A DNA stretch of 64,000 nt from Tridacna crocea (GCA_943736015.1 OX031063.1:38456672-38520671); one strand, 5' to 3'. Shown: positions 53,275-63,924, counted from the stretch's first letter. Numbers and translations: made by a program. Notes: a model not told the origin generated them from the letters alone.

Positions 53275-54027
53275 ATCTGTGTTAAAGTTTTGAATCAGTA
53301 ATTCTTTAGTCATGGATTAATTCTTGTAGGCCCCGAATTTTTTGAATTATTTCACATTCTATATGGTTTAGACTCCTCAGAACTCAGCCTACTTCTACTG
53401 TTGAAACATAGAAAACTCATTTTCTTGAAGGAATGAATGCCTCAATATGACTTAAAAAATTGAAACAGTGTTAAGGATCTACCAACCAACCAACCAACCA
53501 ATCAATCAATCAATCAATCAATTTTCTTTATCACTAAATTATACATAAATTGCATTAACCTAAAAAAAGCCTACTGGACAGACAAAGGCCCACTTTTTTT
53601 TTTGGCCATCATTCTGTGAATTATTACTTTATTTTCTGTATATGGGAAGAAGTAAAATGTCTGCAAATGTTGATAAGTTAGGTATTCAGTGGCCTTGATT
53701 TCACTTTACATTCTGTAGTATTTGACAAGCAATCTACCTTTACTAGTATTTATATAGACCTACAAATCCCACTTATTTATAAAGGTATACCTATACAATC
53801 ACCTGTCATTTTCACCTTGACAGTAAAATGACACTGGATTTTGAATTTAGAAAATATTTATAAATGCACCATGTAATGACACAGTTGACTTCAGAAATCG
53901 TGATGTCTCGTATTATTTCGAAATTAATTTTTTGCTTTGTGTAAACAGGATAAGGTGGATCTGCCCTATAGATAAAACAGACACAATAGTTTAAATTGTA
54001 TAATAATTTTCATCATTGTGAGGACCA
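53275..54027. other. Unique sequence upstream of the 54028 exon
   Basis: GTGTAAACAG at 53939-53948 could be an acceptor for the exon's 5' UTR. Confidence 0.35.
53481..53521 (+). repeat. (ACCA)n(ATCA)n microsatellite
   Basis: Four ACCA-type units then five ATCA units. Confidence 0.95.
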
Positions 54028-54459
54028 ATGATGAATGACACAATGCTCAGAAACAGCTTTAATAGTTTGACAAGAGGTGGAAGCTTTCAGGACATTACGA
54101 GAAGTGTTCCCTACAGACTAGAGTCCAGTGTGCATGGAAATAGAAAAAAGAGATCGAGTAATCAAGATTTAAGGGAGAAAATGGGGTTTGAAATAGATTA
54201 TTGTGGAAGGAGGAGCTATACTGACTTGAGAAAAAAGAGGGCTAGTAATCAGGATTTGAGAGAAAATATTGGTTTTGAGAAAGATTATTGTGGCAGAAGA
54301 AGCTATAATGATCTGTCAGGGAGGGGAAGTTTCACCAATTTGGGGGAGTTGCAGGGTTCTCTGAGTTTCCTTGATTTAAGAGAGCCAAGATTTTATGATG
54401 GAAGTTTTCAAGATCTGAGGGACTGTTGGAAAATTCAGATGTTCTTGGAGTCCACTCAG
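54028..54459 (+). CDS. Coding exon of a Ser/Arg-rich internally repeated protein, unidentified
   Basis: An open frame of 144 codons runs from ATG ATG to a donor CAG|GTACTG. The second ATG (54031) has A at -3. The protein contains two copies of a 29-residue unit starting RKKRSSNQDLREKMGF and RKKRASNQDLRENIGF, each with a YCGRRSY segment, plus variants of a short S-F/Y-x-D/N-L motif (SFQDI, SYTDL, SYNDL, SFTNL, SFLDL, SFQDL). Such Arg-x-Ser contexts suggest a phosphorylated, disordered cytosolic tail. No signal peptide or membrane segment is visible. Protein-level repetition with divergent codons argues for real coding. Downstream exons are not recognised in the window. Confidence 0.5.
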
Positions 54460-54484
54460 GTACTGTTATGAGTTTTATTTATCT

Positions 54485-54652
54485 GCATTCACCAACCATT
54501 CTGAAGAAAATTCAGTTTCATTCTCCAGATTTTGCCAAACATGAAAGTAACCCACCATTCAGTTTAGCCTATCAGAAGTTGTATTACTTTTAAACTCAGA
54601 AAGACCTTCAGAATAAGACAAGGAACTTTCTTAAGAATGTTTGGTGAATACG
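54485..54652. mobile_element. Element D, full length
   Basis: TIRs GCATTCACCAACCATTCT and TAAGAATGTTTGGTGAATAC; the inner hairpin is decayed. Confidence 0.78.
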
Positions 54653-54673
54653 GACACTGTGTTTTGATTTGAT

Positions 54674-54862
54674 TTCAACCCTATATCACACAAAAAGATT
54701 AAGATTTGTCTAGACTGAAACATATGCAGACAGAAAATTAGACAATTATACTGTGGGAAAAGGAGAGGATTCTACTTACTGTACCAGCATTTTCTTTTTT
54801 GATGTTTCAAAATGCAGTATTTAGTCAGGGTCACCAAAAAGTTTAAATTGTTACAGGGTTTA
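54674..54862 (-). mobile_element. Family A MITE, diverged
   Basis: ACTGTGGGAAAAGGAG and TACCAGCATTTTC persist. Confidence 0.6.
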
Positions 54863-54906
54863 TACACTGCCAGAAATGCAAGATGTGCAGAAATGTAATA
54901 TGTGCC

Positions 54907-55180
54907 TATATGGCATGCAACACACGAACAGAGGTGTAAAGATACTAAAAATACCATAAAGTGTTGTCCTGGATCAGCCTGTGGAGTCTCTGTTGACTAA
55001 TCCGAAACAAGTCTTTTCATTTTCATGTAATTTTTCTGTTTTGTGCAAGTCTTAGTAACTGTAGGATAAAATCTAATTTAATTGTAAAGTGCCATCTCGG
55101 ATAAGCCTGTACATACTGTGCAGGGTGATCCGAGACGACATCTAATGCAAATGCCTAACAGTCTATACTGGTGTGAGCAA
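54907..55180. mobile_element. Family F element, diverged
   Basis: GGCATGCAACACACGAACAG, AAGTGTTGTCCTGGATCAGC and GTGATCCGAGACGAC in order. Confidence 0.65.
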
Positions 55181-55333
55181 TTTTCGTCATTGCAAAGGCC
55201 GAAGGCTGACTATGAGGTTGATTATGAGGTACAGATTGGACACCTCGGCAATAAAAGATTACTATGATCTTAACAATTATTTTTATTTACATACTTGGCT
55301 AAGCACATAGAAAAGCACTCACATTTGAATGCA

Positions 55334-55550
55334 TTAACCCATTACCACACAATCCCTACTATTGACGACCCTTTAGAAAACATGGTGGGAAAAGGGGAAA
55401 ATGCTGGTAATCAGCATTTTCTCCTTTTCCCATAATGTTTTCTACCCTTCACAAAACGAATTTCAAATTTTCAATCACTTCTATTTTGTCACCTGCAAAT
55501 GCTTTCAATTTGGACAAGCCTAAAATATTGTTGTTATGGTAATGAGTTAA
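55334..55550 (+). mobile_element. Family A MITE, complete
   Basis: Apex GCTGGTAATCAGC; small L-side deletion. Confidence 0.85.
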
Positions 55551-55650
55551 AATCTGGCTGAAATGATAAATTTATATTTCTCAAAAGGATAGAGAAAATT
55601 ATGGGAAAATGATATGATTCTGGTTAGGTAATAAAACTTCCTTTCACCGA
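55551..55650 (-). mobile_element. Family A MITE, decayed fragment
   Basis: AGAAAATTATGGGAAAATG resembles one arm. Confidence 0.3.
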
Positions 55651-56169
55651 GACCCTTATCTGGCCACTGAAGTTGTTTTTTTTTAGGGTGCAGACAAGGA
55701 TCATACCATACACACCAGATGGGCAGAGCCGTGTACAAAATCAGTTGATGCAGGAAAAAGGGGGGGATATTAATACATGTACTTAATTTGGACCCTCCAA
55801 AAAGGGATATTTTTAGTGTAGACTGAAAATTAAAAGCTTTAAGTTCTAGCTCCCTAACCTACTACCACCACCAAAAAGGATTGTCGGAGTCAGGCCCACC
55901 CCCTTGCCGTTCATGTGCCAATAATACATGCAGTAATGCATTGGTCTATACTCTTCACTGAGAACAATACAGAAATAATTTTAGCAGTATTTTCCCATTC
56001 AAAACACAATTTACTCAACAAAACTTGATTTTGTGAAAGTCAACAGTTCTTAATGAGCACATAGCTTGCAGTTAAAAAAATTTCAGGAGCAGACATCCCC
56101 CCCCCCTTCGAAAAAAAAAAAACCAGTTGGTATCTAGTATCTTTGTACCTCAATTATAATTATTACATT
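55651..56169. other. Unique sequence, no gene seen
   Basis: Has a C run followed by an A run near 56097-56122. Confidence 0.45.
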
Positions 56170-56381
56170 AAAAAAAAAATGGACTTGTCTAAATTGAAAG
56201 CATTAGCATACAACAACCTTAATGTTACATAAGTAAAGAAGTTTGTCTTTGAAATGATAAAAAACTTGGTGGAAAAAGGAGAAAATACTGGTTACAAAAA
56301 CTTTCTCCTTTTCTCGCAATGTTTTTAAAAGTCCCCCTCTTTGAAGTCTTTAAAAATCAGGATTGTCGTGCAAAGAGTTAA
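56170..56381 (-). mobile_element. Family A MITE, diverged
   Basis: R block TAAATTGAAAGCATTAGCA; ends GCAAAGAGTTAA. Confidence 0.65.
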
Positions 56382-56429
56382 TACCGTCAGTATTTTGGGC
56401 TATCTACACCCCTGCATTTGATACTCATA

Positions 56430-56590
56430 CATTATGAAAGCATTAGCATACTAAAGTAAAATGTTGCTCTGAATGTAGGCCCATCTTTGATGGGAATGGA
56501 AAACATTGTAGGAAATGGAGAAAATACAGTTACAAGCATTTTCACCTTTTCCCACAATGCATACACATCCTAAAGTCTCTCTCAGAGGGT
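56430..56590 (-). mobile_element. Family A MITE, partial
   Basis: GAAAACATTGTAGGAAATGG and the paired arm; L end eroded. Confidence 0.55.
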
Positions 56591-56934
56591 AGTACAGGTA
56601 AAAAAATAAGGGGTCACAGCAGTCAAGGCATTTTTTACTGTGACCATGCAGCTAAAAGTAATTCTGGTGAGTATATAAAGCTATAAGGGAAAGCAGGTGA
56701 CCTTGGATAAAAGTATTTTTAAGACCTTGAGAACGGAAGTGCCAAAAGCTAATGAGCTTGACAGATCTTCATTAACATGGACTAATTATAGTTGACAAGT
56801 CACATAATTCTTTACATGATTTACCTCCTTGATATATACTGGTATAAAGCACTTTTGTTCTTACTGTGTCTTTACTCATGCAACTCTTTTACAACAAAAT
56901 TTTGGACTAGTCTGAATTCAACGCACATCAGCCA

Positions 56935-57130
56935 ACGATTCTGAACCTTTATAGCACCTTTCAAAACTAATTGGTTTCCTATGCAGTCAGAGTAGATCAA
57001 GATCAGGCTGCATAAAATATGCAGCCTGATCTTTGATCTACTTCATCTGCATTGAAGAAACACTTCAGACAACAGCCACCTTAAAATTGTGATTACTTTT
57101 AGCCTTATTTTCAAGACATATCTTTTGGGT
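56935..57130 (+). mobile_element. Family B element with paired arm changes
   Basis: Hairpin 56991-57042 with arms CAGGCTGCATA and TATGCAGCCTG, against CAGACTGCACA and TGTGCAGTCTG at 17209. Confidence 0.75.
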
Positions 57131-57149
57131 TTATTTGGCACTTTCAGGT

Positions 57150-57186
57150 TTAAAAAACATTCTTTGTCTTATTCTATAGAATTTCT
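57150..57186 (+). mobile_element. Element D fragment
   Basis: AAACATTCTTTGTCTTATTC matches the left side of the 22413 copy. Confidence 0.45.
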
Positions 57187-57418
57187 TATAACTCTTTACC
57201 ACACAAGAAAATTTGAGACTGGTCCAAATTGAAAGCATTAGCAGACGACAAAATTAAGGTGACTGAAAATTGAAATTTGTTCTGGGAAGGGTAGAAAACA
57301 CTGTGGGAAAAGGAGAATTTAATGCTGGTTACCAGCATTTTCTCCTTTTCCCATGGTGTTATCTAAAGGCATCTTTCTCAGGGGCGTCAAAAGTAGGGAT
57401 TGTGTGGTAATGGGTTAA
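57187..57418 (-). mobile_element. Family A MITE, complete
   Basis: Small insertion in one arm (GAGAATTTAATGC). Confidence 0.85.
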
Positions 57419-57435
57419 TTTGAAAATAACATGAT

Positions 57436-57590
57436 TGTCTTCTGATCAGCTAAACACAGTGCAGTCTGATCTTAGATCAACAGTGTACTCTTCTACATTT
57501 ATGTTCCATATTTCAATGCAAAAAACCCCCTTGAAACAGCAATATTTAGGGATGTCTTACCTGAGACAAAATTGTTCAAGTCATGAATTC
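57436..57590 (+). mobile_element. Family B fragment
   Basis: GTGCAGTCTGATCTTAGATC then CCTTGAAACAGCAATATTTA. Confidence 0.5.
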
Positions 57591-57604
57591 AGTGCTCTAA
57601 CAGG

Positions 57605-57836
57605 CTTAGCCCTTTACCAAACAACGAAATTTTGGACTGGTCCAAATTAAAAGCATTTACAGACAACAAAATTAATGTGGCTCAAAGGTAGAAATTTGTT
57701 TTGGGAAGGGTAGAAAACATTGTGGGAGAAGGAGAAAATGCTGGTTACCAGCATTTTCTTCTTTTCCCACAATGTTTTCAAAAGGCTTCTTTTCCTGGGG
57801 GTCATGAAAACCAGGGATTGTTTGGGAAAGGGTTTA
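57605..57836 (-). mobile_element. Family A MITE, complete
   Basis: Near-perfect hairpin; ends AAGGGTTTA. Confidence 0.87.
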
Positions 57837-57984
57837 TTGTACCTGTATTAAACAGCCACTTGCACTATGAGGCTGTTTTTGACTGTTTGCCTGGCTTGAT
57901 GCTTGCCTCTTTATCAAGAAAAGACTATGAATGTTTCATCTTCATCAGGATATTGAAACCCTTAATTTGCTTTATTATTTTTGA

Positions 57985-58080
57985 GGATAATGTAAATAAA
58001 GGTCAGGCTGCCTGTTGTAGACATAATGTAGATCAAGATCAGACTTATCTTGTATCTGTACTGTCTGCTATTTTGAGAAA
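57985..58080 (+). mobile_element. Family B fragment
   Basis: AATGTAGATCAAGATCAGAC then CTGTACTGTCTGC. Confidence 0.5.
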
Positions 58081-58083
58081 CTC

Positions 58084-58215
58084 TTTTCCTTGTGGGAAAA
58101 GGAGAAAATGCTTGTTACCAGCAATTTTTCCTTTTCCCACAATGTTTTCAAAAGCTTTCTTTCTCTGGGTCATCATCAGAAGTCTGGATTGTGTGGTAAA
58201 GATATCAGAGTTTAA
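58084..58215 (-). mobile_element. Family A MITE, hairpin and L side
   Basis: Unusual L end GTAAAGATATCAGAGTTTAA, repeated at 58692. Confidence 0.75.
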
Positions 58216-58441
58216 CCCATTACCACTCAATCCCTACTTTTGACGCCCCTGAGAAAGGAGCCTTTAGAAAACATTGTGGGAAAAGGAGAAAATGCTGGTA
58301 ACCAGCATTTTCTCCTTTTCCCACAATGTTTTCTACCCTTCACAAAACAAGTTTCAAAATTTTCAGTCACTTTTATTTTGTCGTCTGCAAATGCTTTCAA
58401 TTCAGACCAGTCTAAAATATTGTTGTTTGGTAATGATTTAA
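58212..58441 (+). mobile_element. Family A MITE, complete
   Basis: Perfect hairpin; opposite orientation to both neighbours. Confidence 0.9.
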
Positions 58442-58500
58442 GTATCATTGTCTGCAAATGCTGAAAAATATTGGACAAGTCTAACAGTCTGTCATCGGAG
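58442..58500 (+). mobile_element. Family A MITE, R-side fragment
   Basis: ATTGTCTGCAAATGCTG then GGACAAGTCTAACAG. Confidence 0.5.
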
Positions 58501-58711
58501 CAAGACTTACCCAATTTGAAAGCATTTTGCAGACAAAATAATGTGATTCGGAAAGTGTAATTTGTATTGGGAAGAGAAGACCACTTTGTGGGAAAAGGAG
58601 AAAATGCTTGTTACCAGCATTTTCTCCTTTCCCCACAATGTTTTCAAAAGCTTTCTTATTCAGGGTCATCATCAAAAGTCTGGATTGTGTGGTAAAGAGA
58701 TCAGAGTTTAA
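58501..58711 (-). mobile_element. Family A MITE
   Basis: Its L side duplicates that of 58084, including CATCATCAAAAGTCTGG. Confidence 0.78.
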
Positions 58712-58936
58712 CTCATTACCAAACGACAATATTTTAGGCTTGTCCAAATCAAAAGCATTTGCAGACGACAAAATACAGGTGACTGAAAATCTGAAATTTG
58801 TTTTGTGAAGCGTAGAAAACATTCTGGGAAAAGGAGAAAATGCTGGTAACCAGCATTTTCTCCTTTTCCTGCAATGTTTTCTAAAGGCTTCTTTCTCAGG
58901 GTCGTCAAAAGTAGGGATTGTGTGGTAATGGGTTAA
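58708..58936 (-). mobile_element. Family A MITE, complete
   Basis: Near-consensus; TTAA shared with 58501. Confidence 0.88.
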
Positions 58937-59060
58937 AAGATTTCAAAGATAGGGAGTTATATACCCCATCATTTATATCTCTGACATTGAGTATTGAATT
59001 TAGGTGTAGATTTTATTGTTGCAGGCCAGCTGATCAAATACAGTACAACTTAATCTTTCA

Positions 59061-59262
59061 GCTGTCAAGCACGACTTAAGAACTTTTTGTGGACAGTTTA
59101 GATCAAGATCAGACTGCACGGAACTTGCAGTCCAGTCTTGGATCTACAGTGTTCGATTTGGAGATTTCTTTTCTCCAAAAGAGCCTTTAAAACAGCAATA
59201 TTTTAGTTTTTAATAACATCTTGGAAATGTCATTTCTTTGATTTAGCAGCATAAGGGTTAAC
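59061..59262 (+). mobile_element. Family B element, full length
   Basis: Stem GATCAAGATCAGACTGCACG; ends TTTAGCAGCATAAGGGTTAA. Confidence 0.72.
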
Positions 59263-59370
59263 TTTCAACACAGGATAGATCTCCATTGCTCTAGGAGAAA
59301 TTTGTCAGGTGGAAAATTGAAAATCACTAGCTAGACATACAATTACCTTGTTATATTGCCGATTATTTCT

Positions 59371-59604
59371 TTAATTCATTACTAAACAACAAAATTTTAG
59401 ACTGGTCCAAAATGAGAGGATTTGCAGACAACAAAATAAAAGGGACTACAATATCGAATATGTTTTAGGAAGAGAAGAAAACATTTTTTGAAAAGGAGAG
59501 AATTCTAGTTTAAATACCAGCATTTTCTCCTTTTTCCAAAATGTTTTTAAATGGCTTCTTTTTATTTGGATGTTGAAAGTTGGGATTGAGTGGTAAAAGG
59601 TTAA
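59371..59604 (-). mobile_element. Family A MITE, moderately diverged
   Basis: Apex enlarged (CTAGTTTAAATACCAGC). Confidence 0.75.
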
Positions 59605-59851
59605 ACAAAACCACAAAACACAGTGCGACTTGTCCATAATGAAAGCAAGTCCGTAATGAAAGCAATTACAGACAGCAAATTAAGTATGACTCAATATCAC
59701 TACAATTAAATATTCCTAAAGAAAGGGTAAAAAATATAGTGGGAAAATGAGAAAGTGCTGGTAACCAGCAGTTCATCCTTTTTCTGTGATGTTTTAAAAA
59801 GGCAACTTCAATGGGGTTGTTTAAAGTTGGGATTGTGTGATAAAGAGTTAA
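59601..59851 (-). mobile_element. Family A MITE, diverged with short internal duplication
   Basis: ATAATGAAAGCAAGTCCG/TAATGAAAGCAATTAC shows a local repeat in the R block. Confidence 0.68.
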
Positions 59852-59924
59852 TATATTATGCCTTATCACTTTTTATGTCTTCAAACTTGCATGGATTGCA
59901 TTGTATAAAACAACCATCTGAATG

Positions 59925-60080
59925 ATGAGGTACATAGGTCCTTTGACATGCAGAAAATTGACCTATAGGGAAAAGGTTCAGCACAGGTCGGCCTGCAGAA
60001 ACTCAGGAGCTGACCTTGAAGGAATATTACTTCAAACAAATGGATTAAGCCAAATTTTCACAGATCACGGCTCATACATA
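59925..60080 (+). mobile_element. Family G element
   Basis: GACATGCAGAAAATTGACC, AGGTCGGCCTGCAGAAACTC and CACAGATCACGGCTCAT. Confidence 0.62.
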
Positions 60081-60094
60081 CATATCATAGGTCA

Positions 60095-60324
60095 TTTATC
60101 TCATTACCAAACAACATTATTTTAGGCTTGTCCAAATCTTAAGGATTTGAAGACGACAAGATAAAAGTGACTGAAAACTTGAAATTTGTTTCGTGGATAG
60201 TAGAAAACATTGTGGGAAAAAGAGAAAATGCTGGTTACCAGCATTTTCTCTTTTTTCCACAATGTTTTCTATTGGCTTCTTCCTCAGGGTCGTCAAAAGT
60301 CGTGATTGTGTAGTAATGGGTTAA
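60095..60324 (-). mobile_element. Family A MITE, complete
   Basis: Arms share GGAAAAAGAG/CTCTTTTTTCC, again largely paired. Confidence 0.85.
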
Positions 60325-60334
60325 CTCTTTCTCA

Positions 60335-60590
60335 TATAGCCAGCAATATGCAAATTTTTTGTAACGTTGTTTCAGATCAGTCTGGCAATCCGCTCAGGCT
60401 GGTCCAAGATGGCATTGACGTCAACAATAGATTTTGTCCCACAGCATACTTGTGGGAAACAGAAAATATCATGCTGTCAGAAAGTGTTGTCTGGTATCAA
60501 CCTGCTTGTACAGTGAAGGCTGACCCATCAGCCAACACTTTGCGCAAACGTCTTAATGCCCCTTTTTGTGTATTGCAGGCCATAAATCCA
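60335..60590. mobile_element. Family F element, diverged
   Basis: TAACGTTGTTTCAGATCAG, CAACACTTTGCGCAAACGTC and AATGCCCCTTTTTGTGTATT. Confidence 0.65.
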
Positions 60591-60624
60591 AATTTTGATT
60601 TGTTAATATCAAAACCACTTGCAG

Positions 60625-60815
60625 AGAGAAATTTATTTTTTCCATGAACGATGGAAATTTACGTACTTCATTGACTGATCAACATGGCTAATATATGTAG
60701 TTTCACAAATGGCACAGCCACAAGCAAAATTATTTCCAATGATGTAATAATTTGTGATGAAATTAATTGCTATCTTTCATTGAAAAAAAATTATTCTATG
60801 CTTCTCTGCCTATTT
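60625..60815 (+). mobile_element. Family H element, diverged 5' part
   Basis: GGCACAGCCACAAGCAAAAT and GATGAAATTAATTGCTATC echo the H hairpin. Confidence 0.5.
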
Positions 60816-60871
60816 TGTCGGGATTTCATCGAATTCTAGCACAGCTGTTTTTGGTGAGACATTGTATTATA

Positions 60872-60960
60872 ATAGTTTAGAAAGTAACACAAGTTCTGAT
60901 TGGCTCAACCAAATCCATTTGGTTTAGCCAATCAGAAGTCTAAAATTTCATTATCTTGTA
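60872..60960 (+). mobile_element. Element D hairpin core
   Basis: TTCTGATTGGCTCAACC pairs with GGTTTAGCCAATCAGAA. Confidence 0.65.
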
Positions 60961-61694
60961 CAGGATCTGGACGCATGTTCCTGCTTTACTACATAGGGTG
61001 TTGTACTTATTTTGGGGCTTGGCTATTTAATATGATGTCAAAACTAGTGTTTCTATGAAAAAAAAAAAACTGTATAACATTACAATGCAAACAATAAAAT
61101 GATTTCCTCCTTAGATGCTTGGTATTAATGTAAGATGATGGTATGCATTTAATGTCAGCTTGACATACAGGTAGATATGTGTGCACGCTTTTTCATTTCC
61201 TGTTGCATGTTCCCATCATATTAGCTCAGCTACTTTCAAAGAAAACATTATGTTATTGCCCTAGCCCTGTAACTGTTGTACAAAAACTTTGACATATTCT
61301 GAATCTCTGTCTGTACTGAAGATGTTTACCTTAAATTGGGATTAGTTCTTTAACTTTCGGAGGCAGAACCCATACCAAAAGAGTAAGTTACCTCTAGAAT
61401 ATTTTAGGAGCATTTATGTTCCCTTTTCAAGTAGAACTTTGACTGATGCAGCCAAAATGAGTTATGTTAAGCGATCGGGCAAAAAACATGTCACTCAGGA
61501 CCCTAAAACTTGAAGGAGGGTTTCGTTTTTGTAGTTATTCATATTTTTGTTTGTTTGCTTGTTGCTGATGCATAGCAGCTTACAGCAAATTTCTGCTTTA
61601 AATCAGTATGTTAGGCACGCGCAAAAAATCAGGTGCCTGCTGAATTCAAACATTTGCTCAAAATTTCACATTTCAAAATCTAGTTTCATGTCCC
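60961..61694. other. Unique sequence, no gene seen
   Basis: A H-like phrase GTTAGGCACGCGCAA lies at about 61611. Confidence 0.45.
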
Positions 61695-61918
61695 TATAAC
61701 CCTTTACCACGAAATCCCGACATTTAATGACCCTCTGAATGAAGCCCTCTGAAAACATTGTGGGAAATTATGCTGCTAATCAGCATTTTCTCCCTCTCCC
61801 ACAATGTTATCTACCCTTCACAAAACAAATTTCAAATTTACTGTCATTTTTATTTTGTTATCTGGAAATGATTTCAAATCGGTCCAGTCTAAAAATTTGT
61901 CATTTGGTAAAGGGTTAA
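61695..61918 (+). mobile_element. Family A MITE, left arm shortened
   Basis: GTGGGAAATTATGCTGC shows a short arm deletion; TTAA shared with the next copy. Confidence 0.78.
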
Positions 61919-62143
61919 CCATTTACCACACAATTCAGAGTTTTAACGACTCTTAGGAAGAAGCCTTTTGAAAACATTGTGGGAAAAGGAGAAAATGCTG
62001 GTTACCAGCATTTTCTCCTTTTCCAACAATGTTTTCTCCCCTATTATAGACAACTTCAATCATGTAAGCCAGATTGAAACTTTCCATTGCAATTACTTTT
62101 GATATGGACAAATCTTTATTTTGCTTGTGTGGTAGAGAGTTAA
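61915..62143 (+). mobile_element. Family A MITE, complete
   Basis: Near-perfect hairpin; R side diverged. Confidence 0.82.
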
Positions 62144-62775
62144 AGCTGTTTTTGTCACAAAAAAAAGTTGAAAAAAAAGCTAACAATGTAAATGTAATAT
62201 GGACTATATGTTCTGTGCAATCTATTCTGAAATACAGTATTTACATCACAATTTCTTTACAAACTGGAAATTTATATCTCTTTTGTTTTTTGGAGGGGGG
62301 GGGGGAAGAAGGGGTGGTTTAGTTTAAGCATATTTTATTCATCAATTACATGTAATTACAACGATCTAAAGACAACAAACTAACAAACAATAACTAACGA
62401 AATGGATCAGAACGAAAGCAAGCTTATATTGTTCTTCTACAAAATTCCAGGTACACAGTTACAGGTTGATAACTTAATAAAAAAATTATAACAGTATTTT
62501 GATTGCTATTGAAAGAAAACCGTGGGAAAGAAATACAGAACAGGAAAATAAGCTGAAAAATAAGCTGAAGGGTGGTTTAGAAAGACAATTTTAGAGAGAA
62601 TTTGAGTTTTTATTATCCTTAAAACAAAAAGGAAGTAATCAGTTATGACAAACACAAAAATATTATTTAAGGAAATTAATTACCATGATTGAGTACCATT
62701 GTATGTATGTATCAAAAACTGATGAATTGATTTTTGTTGACAAAGAGATGCCTCTGTAATGTAACTTTTTTCAAA
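62144..62775. other. Unique sequence with a G run, no gene seen
   Basis: A purine tract with a G run sits at 62292-62316. Confidence 0.5.
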
Positions 62776-62905
62776 CCTTAGACGACACCAGAAGCTTTTT
62801 TGGACACTGTAGATCAAGATCAAGCTGCACAGGACATGTAGTCTGATCTCTGATATAAACTGCCCACTGCATTATTCTTGGTTATAAACGAATTGTCTCT
62901 TGCTT
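62776..62905 (+). mobile_element. Family B element
   Basis: GACACCAGAAGCTTTTTTGG flank as at 17165; stem decayed. Confidence 0.65.
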
Positions 62906-62918
62906 TTGTAAAAGAACT

Positions 62919-63146
62919 TTAACTCTTTACCACACAAGAAAATTTTAGACTGGTCCAAATTGAAAGCATTTGCAGACGACAAAATAAAGGTGACTGAAAA
63001 ATTGAAATTTGTTCTGGAAAGGGTAGAAAACACTGTGGGAAAAGGAGAAAATGCTGGTTACCAGCATTTTCTCCTTATCCCACAGTGTTTTCAAAAGGCT
63101 TCTTTCTCGGGGGCGTCAAAAGTAGGGATTGAGTTGTAATGGGTTA
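62919..63146 (-). mobile_element. Family A MITE, complete, ACACTGTG subtype
   Basis: Arms read ACACTGTG and CACAGTGT, against ACATTGTG and CACAATGT in the type copy. Confidence 0.9.
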
Positions 63147-63296
63147 ATTTGTAGCTATTGAGAAAAAACAATTTATTTAATTAGTGAATTCAGGTACAGT
63201 CTTGCCATCAAGAGTCACTCATTATATGAAAATATCCTACTGAACTTTTTGCTGAAAATAGCAAAATTTTCAAGAGTGATCTACTCAACTCTGCAC

Positions 63297-63405
63297 TTGC
63301 TGATTACCAGCATTTTCTCCTTTTCCCATTTTCTCCTTTTTTGTGTTTTCTAAAACCTTCTTTCTCAAGGTCTTCAAAAGTAGGGATTGTGTGGTAGTGG
63401 TGTAA
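63297..63405 (-). mobile_element. Family A MITE, right arm and L end
   Basis: Right arm CATTTTCTCCTTTTCCCATT with a repeated TTTTCTCC; ends GGTAGTGGTGTAA. Confidence 0.65.
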
Positions 63406-63433
63406 TGTTTTCATGAGACTTCTGGAGTCTGCC

Positions 63434-63735
63434 GAGGCCTGATAGCTCAGTGGGTAGCATACAGAACTTGACTTGAGAACAGGGAGTTGTTTGTTCGATC
63501 TCAGGCTAGGCCAATTTCTGACCGAGGAGTGATGATAGTCATTGCTACACAATTTATTCCTCTCTCACTGCTGACAATTTTTTTTTAAAGGAAAGCCAGT
63601 AGCTTGGAGAGAATACTGTGTGGAGAACTGGTAAAAAAAACTCTATGGAAGAATGGATAGGTGCACTGGCCACTCCATTATAACTGAAATAATGTTGAGA
63701 ACAGCATTAACATCAATCAATCAATCAAGGAATCA
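63434..63735 (+). mobile_element. tRNA-derived SINE with A and B boxes
   Basis: A box TAGCTCAGTGG and B box TGTTCGATCTC at tRNA-like spacing, a body with GTGCACTGGCCACTCC, and a CAATCAATCAATCAA tail. Relatives at 23736 and 22376/22575. Confidence 0.8.
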
Positions 63736-63737
63736 AG

Positions 63738-63812
63738 TGTTTGGAAAACACACTGGGAAATTGGAAAAAGAAGAAAATGCTGACAACCTCATTAGAACTC
63801 GGGATCCCACGT
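63738..63812 (-). mobile_element. Family A MITE fragment
   Basis: GGAAAACACACTGGGAAATT and GAAGAAAATGCTGAC. Confidence 0.4.
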
Positions 63813-63924
63813 GGTAGGCCTGTTATTTGAAGCTGTCTAGGTGCTTACAAAATTTTTTTTGTGTTCAAATCAACTGAGCATGAAATTTCAAAATTATACA
63901 GAATTACTTTGATGCACCTGACAG

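Noticed and set aside
57551-57595. Minus-strand segment with an excellent TCAG|GTAAGAC donor
   Set aside because: All three frames contain stops and it overlaps a family B remnant.
61340-61440. Possible small exons around GAGTAAGTTACCTC on either strand
   Set aside because: Acceptors are weak and all frames on the minus strand have stops.
63430-63500. Possible functional tRNA gene
   Set aside because: A and B boxes are present, but the arms do not fold into a cloverleaf and the sequence continues into a SINE body with a CAAT tail.
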